Below are positions 19,393 through 30,100 of a stretch of 64,000 bases of DNA, in pieces. The notes beneath the pieces were generated by a model, which was not told where the DNA came from, made no database searches, and worked only from the letters and a program-made list of their open reading frames with translations. The DNA is taken from the NCBI RefSeq assembly GCF_009192765.1, contig NZ_VOHQ01000012.1, forward strand, positions 94,501-158,500, written 5' to 3'. A program made the translations under genes and the position numbers. Each line of letters starts with the position of its first letter. Positions within the stretch are counted from its first letter, which is position 1. The stretch comes from Agriterribacter humi (GTDB lineage: Bacteria > Bacteroidota > Bacteroidia > Chitinophagales > Chitinophagaceae).

Positions 19393-20518
19393 ATTCGTCT
19401 AACTCTTTCCCATAAATATTTCTTTTTATGATCTTTCCTGATGAGTCAACTATAATATTACTTGGTATTGCTGTTATTTCCAGGAACTTAACGATAGGAG
19501 ATCCCGTTGCTTTTAAATCGCTTAGTTGCGGCCAGCCTGTATTGTCTTTAGCGACTGCGCGTTTCCATGGCTCTGGATACATATCCAGGGAAAATCCAAG
19601 CAGTTCTATGTTTGATTTTTTTAATTCATCCCTTCGTTGCCTTAACTCCTGGTTTACTGTTCGGCAGGGTCCACACCAACTTGCCCAAAATTCAATTAAA
19701 GTATATTTATTTTTTTTAAAAAAATCTTTATCTATTGTTACCTTGTTTGCTACAGTATCTATACCTGTAATCGAAGGAATATCAACAACCTGTTTGATTC
19801 CCTCCGTGGATTTTGTTGCCTGAAAGGCCAGCAAGCGGTTATGAAAATTCTTCCCGTAAAAGGTATTTTTGATACTGCCCGGAAGCGAGTTGTATATGTC
19901 TATATATCCGTCATACGAAAAATCAGGTGCAGCCGGAACAATGTAGGCCGTGGCATAGCTATTTCGATTGTCAGCAGCCAGTTGTTTATAGCTTTGGGCA
20001 ATTTCGTCATCGAGCGACTTGATATTTGATTTATAATATAAAATGCTGTCAGTATCTTTGGTGTTTTCCGCCTGGCCTGTAAAGACTGCTTTTTTTTCAA
20101 ATAACTTTGTTTTATTTTCCTGGAAGTTTTTCCAGGTCATAAAGAATGGCGAATTGGTTTTTATTTCAGACTCATACTGCCGTTGCGCCCCTTCCAGTTT
20201 AATTAGTCTAAGATGATAATCATAGGCACTACTATCAAGTAATATTAAAGACCCACCGTATCTATATTCTAACATGGCTATTGAAGGATATGGCACTTCT
20301 CCTCTTATAACAAAAGCATCGTTATTAATTAAAGCAGTATCGGAGCGTTGTAAGTTATAAAACCTTAAAATCATTTTATCACCCGAAGCTATCCTTTTAG
20401 ACGAATGTTCATCTCTATTGTCAATATGCCCCTTAATGGTAAATTTATATTGCCCTACGGAGCAGAATGGGATAACTGTAAAAGCAAAAAGTAAGATGTA
20501 ATTTAATTGAAGCTTCAT
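19361..20518 (-). CDS. TlpA-type thiol-disulfide oxidoreductase with N-terminal DUF4369-like domain
   Basis: A 385-aa secreted protein. It starts at MKLQLNYILLFAFTVIPFCS (signal peptide), so an upstream in-frame extension of 24 codons is not used. An N-terminal DUF4369-like beta domain (FTIKGHIDNR...ILRFYNL...) is followed by a helical linker and, from about residue 250, a thioredoxin fold. Its redox centre FWASWCGPC is near residue 283 and it has a cis-Pro loop ITAIPSNII. It probably works in the periplasm in cytochrome maturation or general thiol reduction. A second small secreted-protein gene lies just upstream (end 20598) in the same direction. Confidence 0.88.
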   Translation of the reverse strand: MKLQLNYILLFAFTVIPFCSVGQYKFTIKGHIDNRDEHSSKRIASGDKMILRFYNLQRSDTALINNDAFVIRGEVPYPSIAMLEYRYGGSLILLDSSAYDYHLRLIKLEGAQRQYESEIKTNSPFFMTWKNFQENKTKLFEKKAVFTGQAENTKDTDSILYYKSNIKSLDDEIAQSYKQLAADNRNSYATAYIVPAAPDFSYDGYIDIYNSLPGSIKNTFYGKNFHNRLLAFQATKSTEGIKQVVDIPSITGIDTVANKVTIDKDFFKKNKYTLIEFWASWCGPCRTVNQELRQRRDELKKSNIELLGFSLDMYPEPWKRAVAKDNTGWPQLSDLKATGSPIVKFLEITAIPSNIIVDSSGKIIKRNIYGKELDEFIQDEPGAPL

Positions 20519-20597
20519 ACACGATTTGTAATATTTACGAAAGAAGGAGTATTCATTACCACAACCGTAGCTTAAAAAGTAGCTCAACATCTCATGT

Positions 20598-21053
20598 CTA
20601 TCTCAATTCATCTACAAACTTTTTCAACCATATTCCTAAAGTTATCAGTTCATCCGAAAATGAATGCTCAGCCCATATGCCCTTTTGATCAAAAATTTTA
20701 TTAGAAATATTATAAAAGTTCTTTTCTTTAAAATCTATTCTCAGTAATACACCCCGATTGTAAAGAAAGGACTTGTTCAAAGCTGAATCTTCTTTATAAT
20801 AAAGGCTTATCTTCTGGAAAGCGTCTGATTCGGGCCTGCAAAAAACGTATGCAGTATAGGCGCAGTAATTCTTGTCTATTCCCTCAAGCCTGGAAAAGAA
20901 AAATTTAGGATTGTATGATGCATTGATCAGGCTGGCAACAGAGTCAGTTTTAGTCTTTTCAATTAAAAACACTTCGCTTGCCGGTTGCCCCAACAGACCT
21001 AAGTGCAATATACCGGAAAGCAAACTTCCTAAAAGCATAATTTTAGTTCGCAT
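20598..21053 (-). CDS. Secreted hypothetical protein
   Basis: A 151-aa protein with a signal peptide (MLLGSLLSGILHLGLLGQP). The mature part is mixed alpha/beta (YNPKFFFSRLEGIDKNYCAYTAYVFCRPESD) with no family I recognise. The gene is about 80 bp upstream of the thioredoxin gene on the same strand and may share its message. Nothing indicates its role beyond export. Confidence 0.55.
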   Translation of the reverse strand: MRTKIMLLGSLLSGILHLGLLGQPASEVFLIEKTKTDSVASLINASYNPKFFFSRLEGIDKNYCAYTAYVFCRPESDAFQKISLYYKEDSALNKSFLYNRGVLLRIDFKEKNFYNISNKIFDQKGIWAEHSFSDELITLGIWLKKFVDELR

Positions 21054-21086
21054 AAAGGTTCAATTATACGGGGGCCCGGTTAGAAT

Positions 21087-21139
21087 AAACCTGCAAGGTC
21101 TGCTCGGCCCCGTAGCAACCCGGCAGACCTTACAGGTTT
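21087..21139. repeat. REP-like palindrome at the 3' end of the M1 peptidase gene
   Basis: Arms AAACCTGCAAGGTCTGC (21087-21103) and GCAGACCTTACAGGTTT (21123-21139) pair at 16 of 17 positions around a 19-nt loop. The stop codon of the peptidase gene (21130-21132) is part of the right arm. It belongs to the same family as the palindromes at 40624, 61978 and 62456. Confidence 0.85.
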
Positions 21140-23445
21140 TTGCCCTGCTTCTGCATTGCATTTCCCCCGCTGCTGGCGCCTCTTGCCGGACCCTGCGCAG
21201 CTTTAAACAATTGAAATTTGCTTGGCAATTCTTTTACAGGCCACATATTATTGCCTTCCTCAATATCGGCTGTTTCCCTGTAGGGATCAACTTTTATTGC
21301 GGTCACTTCTTTATCCTTAATAAATACTTTGGTGAATTTTTCCTCATTCAAACGCCAGACGGTTACCGGAACACGATCGGTTTCTTTGGTGCCATCCTTA
21401 AACGTCCATTCAATAACCACAGGCATTACCATGCCTCCTTTATTAGAAAAGCTAAGCTCATAAAAATTCTTACCAGCCCACTTCTTACTATTCACCTCAT
21501 CTTTAACGAGCAGTGCGTCCTGTTTTTCCTGTTTCATTTTTTCATCAGCACCCTGATTATAATAATAAAAATCGCGGAGTGTAGTGTCGGAGTCGGTATA
21601 AAATTGAATGCTTTTATCTTCTTTATTTCTTTGCTGCCCGATATGCGTGAAAGATCTTTTTGACAATGTCTGCGCATTCTGAGGATCATCAGACTTGTAC
21701 CATTTTACACTGTCAAGCGCAATATCCACAGGTTCAGTGCCAAACCACCATCCTCGCCAAAACCAATCTAAATCTACTCCGCTGGCATCTTCCATCGTTC
21801 TGAACAAATCGGCGGGTGTTGGATGTTTAAAAGCCCAGCGCCGGGCATACTGCTTAAATGCATAATCAAACAATTCCCTGCCCATAATGGTTTCGCGTAA
21901 AATATTTAATCCTGTAGCCGCTTTGGCATAAGCATTCCATCCCACACTCAGCACATTATCACCCATTGTCATAATAGGTTCAAGACTGTTCTTGGGCTGC
22001 TTCATATAATCGGCGATAAGATACGCAGGACCGCGGCGCGAAGGGTAATTGTTATCAAACTCCTGCTCAGTAAGGAACTGGCAAAACGTATTCAGTCCTT
22101 CATCCATCCACCACCATTGTCTTTCATCGCTGTTTACAATCATGGGAAAGAAATTATGCCCCACTTCATGAATGACCACGCTGATCATTCCATATTTAAT
22201 GGCTTCACTGTAAGTGCCATCGGCTTCAGTGCGCCCGTAGTTAAAACAGATCATCGGGTATTCCATGCCGCTGGAAGCTTCTACCGAAATGGCCACCGGG
22301 TAAGGATAAGGTATAGTATGTTTGGAATACGTTTTAATAGTATGCGCAACTACCTTGGTAGAATATTTACTGTACAAATTGTACGCTTCCTTAGGATAAT
22401 AGCTCATCGCCATCACCTTTTTTCCTTCCACTGTCACGGGCATAGCATCCCAAATAAATTTACGCGAAGCCGTCCATGCAAAATCCCTCACATTTTCCGC
22501 CTCGTATACCCATGTTTTCTTTTCCGTACTTTTATCTTTTTCATTATTTACGGCTTCATCTAATGTGGCAATCTCCAAAGGCTGTTCAGCGGTTTGAGCT
22601 CGCTGCCATTTTTTTAATTGTGCGGGGTTCAATACCTGGTTATAGTTGCGGCATTGCCCGGTAGCCGCCACCATATGATCAGCAGGCACCGTCATTTTTA
22701 CTTTAAAATTGCCAAAGGTTAATGCAAATTCGGCCCCGCCTGCAAACTGCAGGTTCTGCCATCCCTGGAAATCAGAATATACTGCCATGCGCGGATACCA
22801 TTGGCTCATGGTAAATACATAGTTACCATCACCCGGAAAGAATTCATAGCCCCCACGTCCCATTTGATAGGTCCGGTCGGGAATTCTATAATTCCAGTCT
22901 AACTTAAAAACAAATTTTTGTCCGGGTTGTAAAGCAGCAGCCAGGTCAATACGCATCATGGTTTGATTGATGGTATAGGCCAATGCCCTGCCAGATGATT
23001 CAACACGCGTGATCTTTATTCCATAGCCATCCATTTTGCGCCAGGGCTCCAGGTCGGTCAAATCCCTGTCGTTCATTTGCGGCTGCATAGCAGAACGGTT
23101 CCCACGATTATTATCACTGTTGGTATCGTGAATGTTTTCATCCAATTGCAACCACAAATAGCTTAAAGGATCCGGCGAATTATTATAATAGGTTATGGTT
23201 TCTGTGCCGGTGAGACTAAGGTTGTTTTCATCTAATTCGCAACTGATATCATAATCGGCGCGTTGTTGCCAGTATTTTGAGCCCGGCGCGCCACTTGCCG
23301 TGCGGTATTCATTGGGCGTAGGCAGCAAATAGCTCAATTGTTCAAAACGGTTGCCATGATCGGAACCGGGGTTACTGAGATGTTGCGCATGAGCAGCACA
23401 GCATATTACCAGCAGCACACAACCAAACAAAATTTTATTCATCAA
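21130..23445 (-). CDS. M1 family (aminopeptidase N-like) metallopeptidase
   Basis: A 771-aa secreted protein with a signal peptide (ILFGCVLLVICCAAHA). Zinc ligands and catalytic residues lie in VIHEVGHNFFP (HExxH) near residue 427 and WWMDEGLNTF (third ligand Glu) about 20 residues later. YPMICFNYG stands in place of the classical GxMEN exopeptidase motif (SSGMEYPMICFNYG keeps the GMEYP form). Most likely a periplasmic peptidase. In Bacteroidota it is often found beside the HupE/UreJ-type and small secreted genes seen here just upstream. The 3' end runs into a REP-like palindrome. Confidence 0.92.
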   Translation of the reverse strand: MMNKILFGCVLLVICCAAHAQHLSNPGSDHGNRFEQLSYLLPTPNEYRTASGAPGSKYWQQRADYDISCELDENNLSLTGTETITYYNNSPDPLSYLWLQLDENIHDTNSDNNRGNRSAMQPQMNDRDLTDLEPWRKMDGYGIKITRVESSGRALAYTINQTMMRIDLAAALQPGQKFVFKLDWNYRIPDRTYQMGRGGYEFFPGDGNYVFTMSQWYPRMAVYSDFQGWQNLQFAGGAEFALTFGNFKVKMTVPADHMVAATGQCRNYNQVLNPAQLKKWQRAQTAEQPLEIATLDEAVNNEKDKSTEKKTWVYEAENVRDFAWTASRKFIWDAMPVTVEGKKVMAMSYYPKEAYNLYSKYSTKVVAHTIKTYSKHTIPYPYPVAISVEASSGMEYPMICFNYGRTEADGTYSEAIKYGMISVVIHEVGHNFFPMIVNSDERQWWWMDEGLNTFCQFLTEQEFDNNYPSRRGPAYLIADYMKQPKNSLEPIMTMGDNVLSVGWNAYAKAATGLNILRETIMGRELFDYAFKQYARRWAFKHPTPADLFRTMEDASGVDLDWFWRGWWFGTEPVDIALDSVKWYKSDDPQNAQTLSKRSFTHIGQQRNKEDKSIQFYTDSDTTLRDFYYYNQGADEKMKQEKQDALLVKDEVNSKKWAGKNFYELSFSNKGGMVMPVVIEWTFKDGTKETDRVPVTVWRLNEEKFTKVFIKDKEVTAIKVDPYRETADIEEGNNMWPVKELPSKFQLFKAAQGPARGASSGGNAMQKQGKNL

Positions 23446-23488
23446 TATGTATTTTTTATTTTCTTAAAGAGAAATATTAATATCCTGG

Positions 23489-24070
23489 TTACAATATAGC
23501 CGCTCTTTCAATAGCCAGCAATAAAGCAATAGCGAAAATGCCTCCTGAAATAAACAGCAGCCATTCACGTCGCGGCGCTTGTAAAATGTTTACAAATATA
23601 AATGCCACAAGCATAACAACCAGCACAATGAGCAACTGGCCGATCTCAAGTCCTATATTAAAAGCCAGCAATTGTGCAAAAATACTTTCATCTTTCCCCA
23701 TCATGCTGCGCAGGTAATTGGAGAAGCCCATGCCATGTATCAATCCAAAGATCAGCGCCGAAGCATAACGCATATTAATCTTATTGAAATTGAATTGCTT
23801 TACCGCTGTATTTTCTACAGCAGTAATTACTATGGTAACCGGAATTAAAAACTCTATCCACGAACTGGGTACCAGTATTTTATTGTATATGCTTAATGCC
23901 AGTGTAGCGGAATGCCCTATGGTAAACGCGGTGATCAGCATCAATACTTTACGCCAGTCTTTCAGCAGGTAGGGCAAACAAAGCGCCGCAACAAATAAAA
24001 TATGATCATATCCCCTGATATCCGTTATATGGTAAATGCCTTCCCTGAAATAAAATAAAAAATCATTCAT
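23489..24070 (-). CDS. HupE/UreJ family membrane protein
   Basis: A 193-aa protein starting at MNDFLFYFREGIYHITDI; a longer in-frame extension is not family-like. It carries GYDHILFVAAL and AFTIGHSATLAL, the conserved His/Asp helix motifs of HupE/UreJ-type transporters (nickel/cobalt uptake in the founding members), and about six membrane helices. In Bacteroidota this short version usually neighbours a small secreted DUF6702 protein and an M1 peptidase, as here. The substrate is not established. It is divergent from the gene at 24147. Confidence 0.88.
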   Translation of the reverse strand: MNDFLFYFREGIYHITDIRGYDHILFVAALCLPYLLKDWRKVLMLITAFTIGHSATLALSIYNKILVPSSWIEFLIPVTIVITAVENTAVKQFNFNKINMRYASALIFGLIHGMGFSNYLRSMMGKDESIFAQLLAFNIGLEIGQLLIVLVVMLVAFIFVNILQAPRREWLLFISGGIFAIALLLAIERAAIL

Positions 24071-24146
24071 ACCGGCAAATCTCTGCGATACCAAAGAAAT
24101 AGTAAAATAAATCAGACTTTTGTATCCACAAAAAATACGATGCCTG

Positions 24147-24671
24147 ATGGTTATATCTTTATACAAGTGGCTATTGCTTCTTCCCCTTTTTACAGCAGGA
24201 AACTTATTTTCAGACATTGCACACCAGAAGCTTCACCCATATTACGTGAGTGTAACAGAAATTGAGTACAGCCATCCCGACAAAGAAATACAGGTAGCCT
24301 GTAAAATATTTACGGATGATTTTGAACAGGCATTAAAAGCGATGTATCATACGAAAATTGATTTATACCATCCTCAGGACAAGGCATTACTGAACAAACA
24401 AATTACGGGGTATATTCAAAAACACCTCCATTTAAAAGCCGATAATAAAACTGTGACGCTCAATTATATAGGATATGAAATTGAAGGAGAAGCCGCCTGG
24501 TGCTTTTTTTCGGCAGGCAATATTTTGGCAGTAAAGAATATTGAGGTTTTCAATGATCTTTTGTATGAATACAAAAAAGAGCAGGTAAATATGATGCACA
24601 CCAGGGTTAATGGCGACCGGAAAAGCGCAAGGCTCTCTTATCCGGATACCAGTATGCAATTTTCATTTTAG
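24147..24671 (+). CDS. DUF6702-like secreted protein
   Basis: A 174-aa protein from the Met that begins MVISLYKWLLLLPLFTAGNLF (signal peptide); an ATG nine codons upstream is possible. The mature part starts HPYYVSVTEIEYSHPDKEIQVACKIFTDDFEQAL, the hallmark of DUF6702 proteins found with HupE/UreJ-type proteins. Function is unknown; the linkage suggests that it assists the membrane protein or metal handling (inference). It shares a ~76-bp divergent promoter region with the HupE-type gene. Confidence 0.78.
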   Translation: MVISLYKWLLLLPLFTAGNLFSDIAHQKLHPYYVSVTEIEYSHPDKEIQVACKIFTDDFEQALKAMYHTKIDLYHPQDKALLNKQITGYIQKHLHLKADNKTVTLNYIGYEIEGEAAWCFFSAGNILAVKNIEVFNDLLYEYKKEQVNMMHTRVNGDRKSARLSYPDTSMQFSF

Positions 24672-24948
24672 CTAAAATGTGAAAGGCGAAAGAACTTTAT
24701 TTATGCCCCCTGTAACTTGCAACCTGCAACCTGCAAACCCTGCAACCCTTCTTCCACCCAACCCTTCAGCCTCATCCAACCGTATATTCTAATGTAAATA
24801 TCGCATGTTTAAATAGTGTTATAATCGTTTAAAAACAGGTCAATGTTCATGGTATAAAGAAATAATGTTTTTATCTTACCCATTGAAACAAAGGATGCCT
24901 TAAAAGCCGGGCATGATTGTGGCAGGAATTAAACAATCAACAAAATAA
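24672..24948. other. Intergenic region with CCTGCAA repeats
   Basis: There is no gene here. The stretch 24708-24745 is made of CCTGCAA/CTTGCAA heptamer-like units, an intergenic microrepeat also seen in inverted form near 14965. The remainder is AT-rich and should contain the promoter of the sigma factor gene. Confidence 0.5.
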
Positions 24949-25494
24949 TTGAATAGTACCGCTGCAGATATTGACCTTATTAACGGGTGCATAGATAATG
25001 ACCGCAAGGCACAGGAAAGTTTATATAAACAGTTCTACGTGTCTATGATGTCTGTTTGTATACGTTACACGCATATTGAAGATGATGCGATAGAAGTATT
25101 GCATAATGGTTTTTTGAAAGTGTATAAAAATATGCACAGGTTCGATCCGCTTAAAGCCAGCTTATATACCTGGATAAGAAGCATTATGATTCACAGCGCT
25201 ATAGATTTTATACGACAAAATACCAGACACAGCAGGCAACTTGAACTAGGCCAGGCCGCGGAGCCATATATTGACAGTGAAGCTATTGATAAATTAAATG
25301 CGCAGGAATTGCTTCATTTGGTAAGAAAACTGCCGCCTGCCACCCAAACCGTTTTTAATCTGTATATAATAGAAGGTTTTACACATAAGGAGATAGGCAT
25401 AATGATGGGGATCAGTGAGGGCACCAGTAAATGGCACCTGAGTGAAGCAAGGCGCCTGATGCAGAAATTCTTAAAAACCCTGCATGTAGTATAA
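24949..25494 (+). CDS. RNA polymerase ECF-type sigma factor
   Basis: A 181-aa sigma-70 family protein. Region 2 is at ~20-90 (AQESLYKQFYVSMMSVCIRY...VLHNGFLKVYKNMHRFD), and region 4 at ~125-175 (LPPATQTVFNLYIIEGFTHKEIGIMMGISEGTSKWHLSEARRLM), with a clear helix-turn-helix. The start is a TTG at 24949 with no ATG nearby that would keep region 2 complete. The stop overlaps the start of the next gene (TAATG), so the two are translationally coupled. The downstream membrane protein probably regulates it or is its target. Confidence 0.9.
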   Translation: MNSTAADIDLINGCIDNDRKAQESLYKQFYVSMMSVCIRYTHIEDDAIEVLHNGFLKVYKNMHRFDPLKASLYTWIRSIMIHSAIDFIRQNTRHSRQLELGQAAEPYIDSEAIDKLNAQELLHLVRKLPPATQTVFNLYIIEGFTHKEIGIMMGISEGTSKWHLSEARRLMQKFLKTLHVV

Positions 25495-27110
25495 TGAACC
25501 GGAGACTACCATACGAAAAAATAATTGCGGAAAAGATGCAGCATTTGCAGTTGCCCGGCAGAGAAATACTGTGGCAGCAAATGAAAGCAAAACTTGACCG
25601 GGAAATGCCCTTGCCTGAAAAAGGCGAAAGGGGAGGTGGCGGTAAATGGTGGTGGTTGGGCAGCATCATTATTATAATTTCGGCTGGAATATGGATGGTT
25701 ACGAATACGATGGATCAAAGTGTGGCGTCTGGCAATATGGAAAACACTGAACTTACTTCGCCGGAACCTGCAAATACTATTGATTATAATTCCACTTCAC
25801 AGCGGACGGTTAATACTACAGATAAAAATAACATTCACGAAACACCCGGAGATAATAAAAACATAACACCATCTGATATAAAAGAAAAAACTGCAGGAGC
25901 AGTATCAAATAACGATAAAACAGTTCTCAATACCAACCAAAAAAGATCAGTCGTTTTAAATAAAAACGACCATCCGTTTGCTGCAGCTTCACACAAACAC
26001 ACGCTTAAAAACAAAGCAGGGATTGATGCAGGTTCAAAACAAGATAGTGGGTTAGGCAGGATAGCACAGCTTAACACGCTTTCTGCTGTCAAAAGCAATC
26101 CGCAAAAAATATCAGCAGTTGGTGATCATAAAATTGAAGCAGGCAACGGATCCGCTGAGGTTATCCTTAATAATAATGAAACCAATATTGCTGAAGGATT
26201 ATCGGCAGGAACGGGATATGCTTCAGTTAATACAGAAAATTCGGGTTACAGCAGCCACAAAAATATTACTGAATCTGCAGGCAGTAACAAAACAGGTACA
26301 TTAATTGTTCCTGCCTATGTTTCGACCTTACCCGATGTGAGCACTCAAAGAAAGGCTCTGCTGCGTGAAATGAAACGGCGGGAAAGAAAAGAAGAAAAAG
26401 AATTGGTCAAATCTTACAGAACCTATCATTCCTTTTGGGGCGAAACCACTGATCGCTGGTTTGCTGCGGGCATAGCACCTTACCAGAATATTGCTATTGC
26501 TTCTCAACAAACGTATAATTACAATTCGGCCGCGGGCAAAAATATCATCACGGATTATATTCCCTCACCTTACCTGCAGTTGCATGTAACCAACAGGATA
26601 TACCTGCTGGGCGAATTCCAGTTTAATACGCCACAGGCCACTCCTTCACTGTTATTATCGCATAAAGCATTCACTGTTCCTTCGGGTAATGCAGGCTATA
26701 CTGAAAATATTTACCTGCGCAAATTGTATTATTTTAATATGCCTGTAAGCTTTTATTATAGCCCGGTTAGGAACTTTTATATAGGCAGCGGATTGCAGTT
26801 CTCGTCATTCAACAGCGGCTTGGCTGACATTGAACAACGCTCATCCAATAACAATACCCTGCTGCGTTCAGAAACCATCAAATTAAAAGATGATTCTTTA
26901 TCTTCAAAAATCAACGGATCCGAATGGCGTTATCTCTTTGATGCCAATTATTATTACGACCGCTTTATGTTCGGCTTCCGTTACAACCAGGCTTTAAACA
27001 ATTTCGTTGACCTGCGCATCAATAACATCTTACCTCCCACACAGGCGCGCAACCAGGCTTTCCAGTTTTACATCAGGTATAATCTTGTGGTAAGCGACAG
27101 GAAAAAATAA
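25494..27110 (+). CDS. Membrane-anchored protein with C-terminal beta-barrel-like domain, sigma factor partner
   Basis: A 538-aa protein. A short cytoplasmic segment (1-~45) precedes one membrane helix (WWWLGSIIIIISAGIWMV), then about 220 residues of low-complexity Asn/Ser/Thr/Lys sequence. A C-terminal ~200-residue domain with alternating aromatic beta-strands follows (YLQLHVTNRIYLLGEFQF...FYYSPVRNFYIGSGLQF...FYIRYNLVV), like outer-membrane beta-barrel domains. Such proteins follow ECF-like sigma genes in Bacteroidota in place of a classical anti-sigma. The one-base overlap with the sigma gene supports a joint role, perhaps sensing the outer membrane (inference). Confidence 0.7.
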   Translation: MNRRLPYEKIIAEKMQHLQLPGREILWQQMKAKLDREMPLPEKGERGGGGKWWWLGSIIIIISAGIWMVTNTMDQSVASGNMENTELTSPEPANTIDYNSTSQRTVNTTDKNNIHETPGDNKNITPSDIKEKTAGAVSNNDKTVLNTNQKRSVVLNKNDHPFAAASHKHTLKNKAGIDAGSKQDSGLGRIAQLNTLSAVKSNPQKISAVGDHKIEAGNGSAEVILNNNETNIAEGLSAGTGYASVNTENSGYSSHKNITESAGSNKTGTLIVPAYVSTLPDVSTQRKALLREMKRRERKEEKELVKSYRTYHSFWGETTDRWFAAGIAPYQNIAIASQQTYNYNSAAGKNIITDYIPSPYLQLHVTNRIYLLGEFQFNTPQATPSLLLSHKAFTVPSGNAGYTENIYLRKLYYFNMPVSFYYSPVRNFYIGSGLQFSSFNSGLADIEQRSSNNNTLLRSETIKLKDDSLSSKINGSEWRYLFDANYYYDRFMFGFRYNQALNNFVDLRINNILPPTQARNQAFQFYIRYNLVVSDRKK

Positions 27111-27147
27111 GCATTATTTCTTACTTTCATAATATCAATCGCATATT

Positions 27148-30100
27148 ATGAGAAAGACCATGCTGATCACATCATGCCTGTTTATTGTTTGTCATTTTCT
27201 ATACGCACAGGAAGCCCGGCTTCTGCGTTTCCCTGCCGTAAATGGAAACCAGGTAGTATTTTCTTATGCCGGGGATCTGTATACTGTTGACCGTAGCGGC
27301 GGCGTAGCAAGAAAGATTACCAGCCACCCCGGGTATGAGACCTTTCCGCGTTTCAGTCATGACGGCAAACAAATTGCTTTTACCGGTCAGTATGATGGCA
27401 ATACCGAAGTGTTTGTTATTCCCGCTACAGGCGGCGAACCTAAGCGCATTACCTATACCGCTACACTTAACCGTGATGACATTGCCGACCGCATGGGACC
27501 TAACAATATTGTAATGGCCTGGACCCCCGATGATAAAGCAGTCATTTACCGCAGCCGCGCTACTTCCTTCAACCCGTTTAAAGGCAAACTATACAAAGCG
27601 CCCCTGTCGGGCGATTTGAGTGAAGCGCTCCCCTTTTCCGTGGCTGGCTGGTGCTCTTATAATGAAGATGGCAGTAAACTTGCCATGAACAGGGTATTCC
27701 GTGAATTCAGAACCTGGAAATATTATAAAGGTGGAATGGCAGATGATATTTGGATATATGATACCAAAACTGCTGCAACCGAAAATATAACCAACAATCC
27801 CGCCCAGGATATTTTTCCAATGTATCGCAAAAACAGGATCTACTTTTTCAGTGACCGCGACCGTACGATGAACCTGTTTGAATACGATACCCAATCCAAA
27901 CAAACTAAAAAAATCACCAGCTTCACCGAATACGACTGCAAGTTCCCTTCGCTGGGCAATGACGCGATCGCATTTGAAAACGGTGGATATATTTATCTAC
28001 ACGATCTGAACAACGGCAAAACGGAAAAGCTGAATATTACACTGGCGGAAGACCTGTCGTGGAGCCGTAACAAACAGGCAGATGCTTCAAAATTCATGAA
28101 CAGCTATAGTTTATCACCTGATGGTAAAAGGGCCGTATTCAGCGGCAGGGGCGATGTATTTACCGTGCCGGAAAAAAATGGCGTTACCCGCAACCTTACC
28201 CATAGCAGCGGAGCGAACGACAGGAACGTTGACTGGAGTCCCGATGGTAAATGGATAAGCTTTATAAGCGACAAAACAGGAGAAGATGAACTGTACATTC
28301 AAAAACAGGACGGAACGGATAGCGCCCGCCAGCTAACCAAAGGTGGGAGCAGCTATAAATTCTACCCGGTTTGGAGCCCTGATAGTAAACTGCTATTGCT
28401 TGCCGACCGTAGCCAGGATCTATATTATATTGATATAACTAACGGTGCCAAAACAATAATCACGCATTCACACAACAGGGAGATAAGCGAGTATACCTGG
28501 GCGCCCGGTAGTAAATGGATAGCTTATACCGAACCGGGGAAAGCACGCAGGTTTGATGTGATCAAACTCTATAATATCGAAAGCAAAAAAAGCATTGCCG
28601 TTACCGATGACTGGTATAATAGCGGCAGGGCTGCTTTCAGCCCCGATGGGAAACTCTTGTATTTTGTATCGGAACGCGATTTTAACCCGGTATACAGCAA
28701 CACCGAATGGAACCACGCTTACGTAGACATGAGCAAACCCTATATGGTTAGATTGTCAGCAGGAACTACATCACCTTTCCAGGTTGAAAATGATGAGGTA
28801 ACCATAAAGGAAGACACTTCCCGCACGGGAAAAGATATTTCCAAAAAAGATAAGGACAAGACACCGAAGAAAACGGAGGAGCAAACGAACACCGTCCCGG
28901 AAGTAAAAATAGAGGAGGCGGGGTTAACAGACCGCATTGAAACCCTGCCGGTAACACCAGGCAATTATTACAATCTTACTGCCACCAATGAGGGGTTGTA
29001 TTATGTTGCTTCTTCATTCCGTTCGCCCGGATCATTTAAATTTTTTGATCTTGAAGATAAAAAGGAAACTGAAATCGGGAATATAAATGGTTATTCCATT
29101 AGCAATGATCAGAAGAAAATTATTTTCAAAAAGGGGGACGATTATTTTATAGAAGATTTAAACAAGATCAAAATAGATGCAAAAAACAAACTGAATCTTA
29201 CAGCGCTGAAAATAAATACCGATCTGCACGCAGAGTGGAAACAGATATTTGATGAAAGCTGGCGTCAAATGCGGGACTACTTTTATGACCCTCATATGCA
29301 TGGTCTGAACTGGAAAGCGATGCACGATAAGTATGCAGTGCTGCTTCCTTACGTGAATCACCGCAATGACCTTACCTATATTATTGGTGAAATGATCGGC
29401 GAGCTGAGCATCGGGCATGCTTATGTAAACAGTGGCGACAGACCGGATGTGGAGCGTATAAAAATGGGACTCCTGGGTGCAACCTTCAGTCGCGATAAAA
29501 GCGGATACTATTCAATAGACTCCATACTATCCGGCGAAAGTTGGGACAAAACCCTGGTATCGCCCCTGCGCCAACCGGGAGTAAACGTAAATAAAGGTGA
29601 CTACATTATTTCTATAAACGGAAAGGATGTGAGCAGGCTCAGCAATATTTACCAGGCCCTTATTGGGAAAGCAAACCAAACGATTGAAATGCTGGTAAAC
29701 AGCAAAGCTTCGGCTACTGGTAGCCGTAAGATATTTGTAAAACCCATTGACGATGAATCGAACCTTTATTATCATGAATGGGTACAGCAAAATATCGCCA
29801 AAGTAACCAAAGCTTCAGACGGTAAAATAGGTTACCTGCATATACCGGATATGGGGCCGGAAGGGCTGAACCAGTTTGCCCGCTATTTTTATCCGCAGTT
29901 AGACAAAGAAGCGTTGATCATTGACGACCGGGGCAATGGCGGAGGCAATGTATCGCCCATGATCATTGAACGGCTGCGGCGGATACCGGGATTGGGCACG
30001 ATGATGCGAAACAATAAAATAGCCGGTATAAAGCCCGATGCCCAGGTGGGTCCAAAAATTTGTTTGATTGACCAGTATTCGGCGTCCGATGGCGATTTGT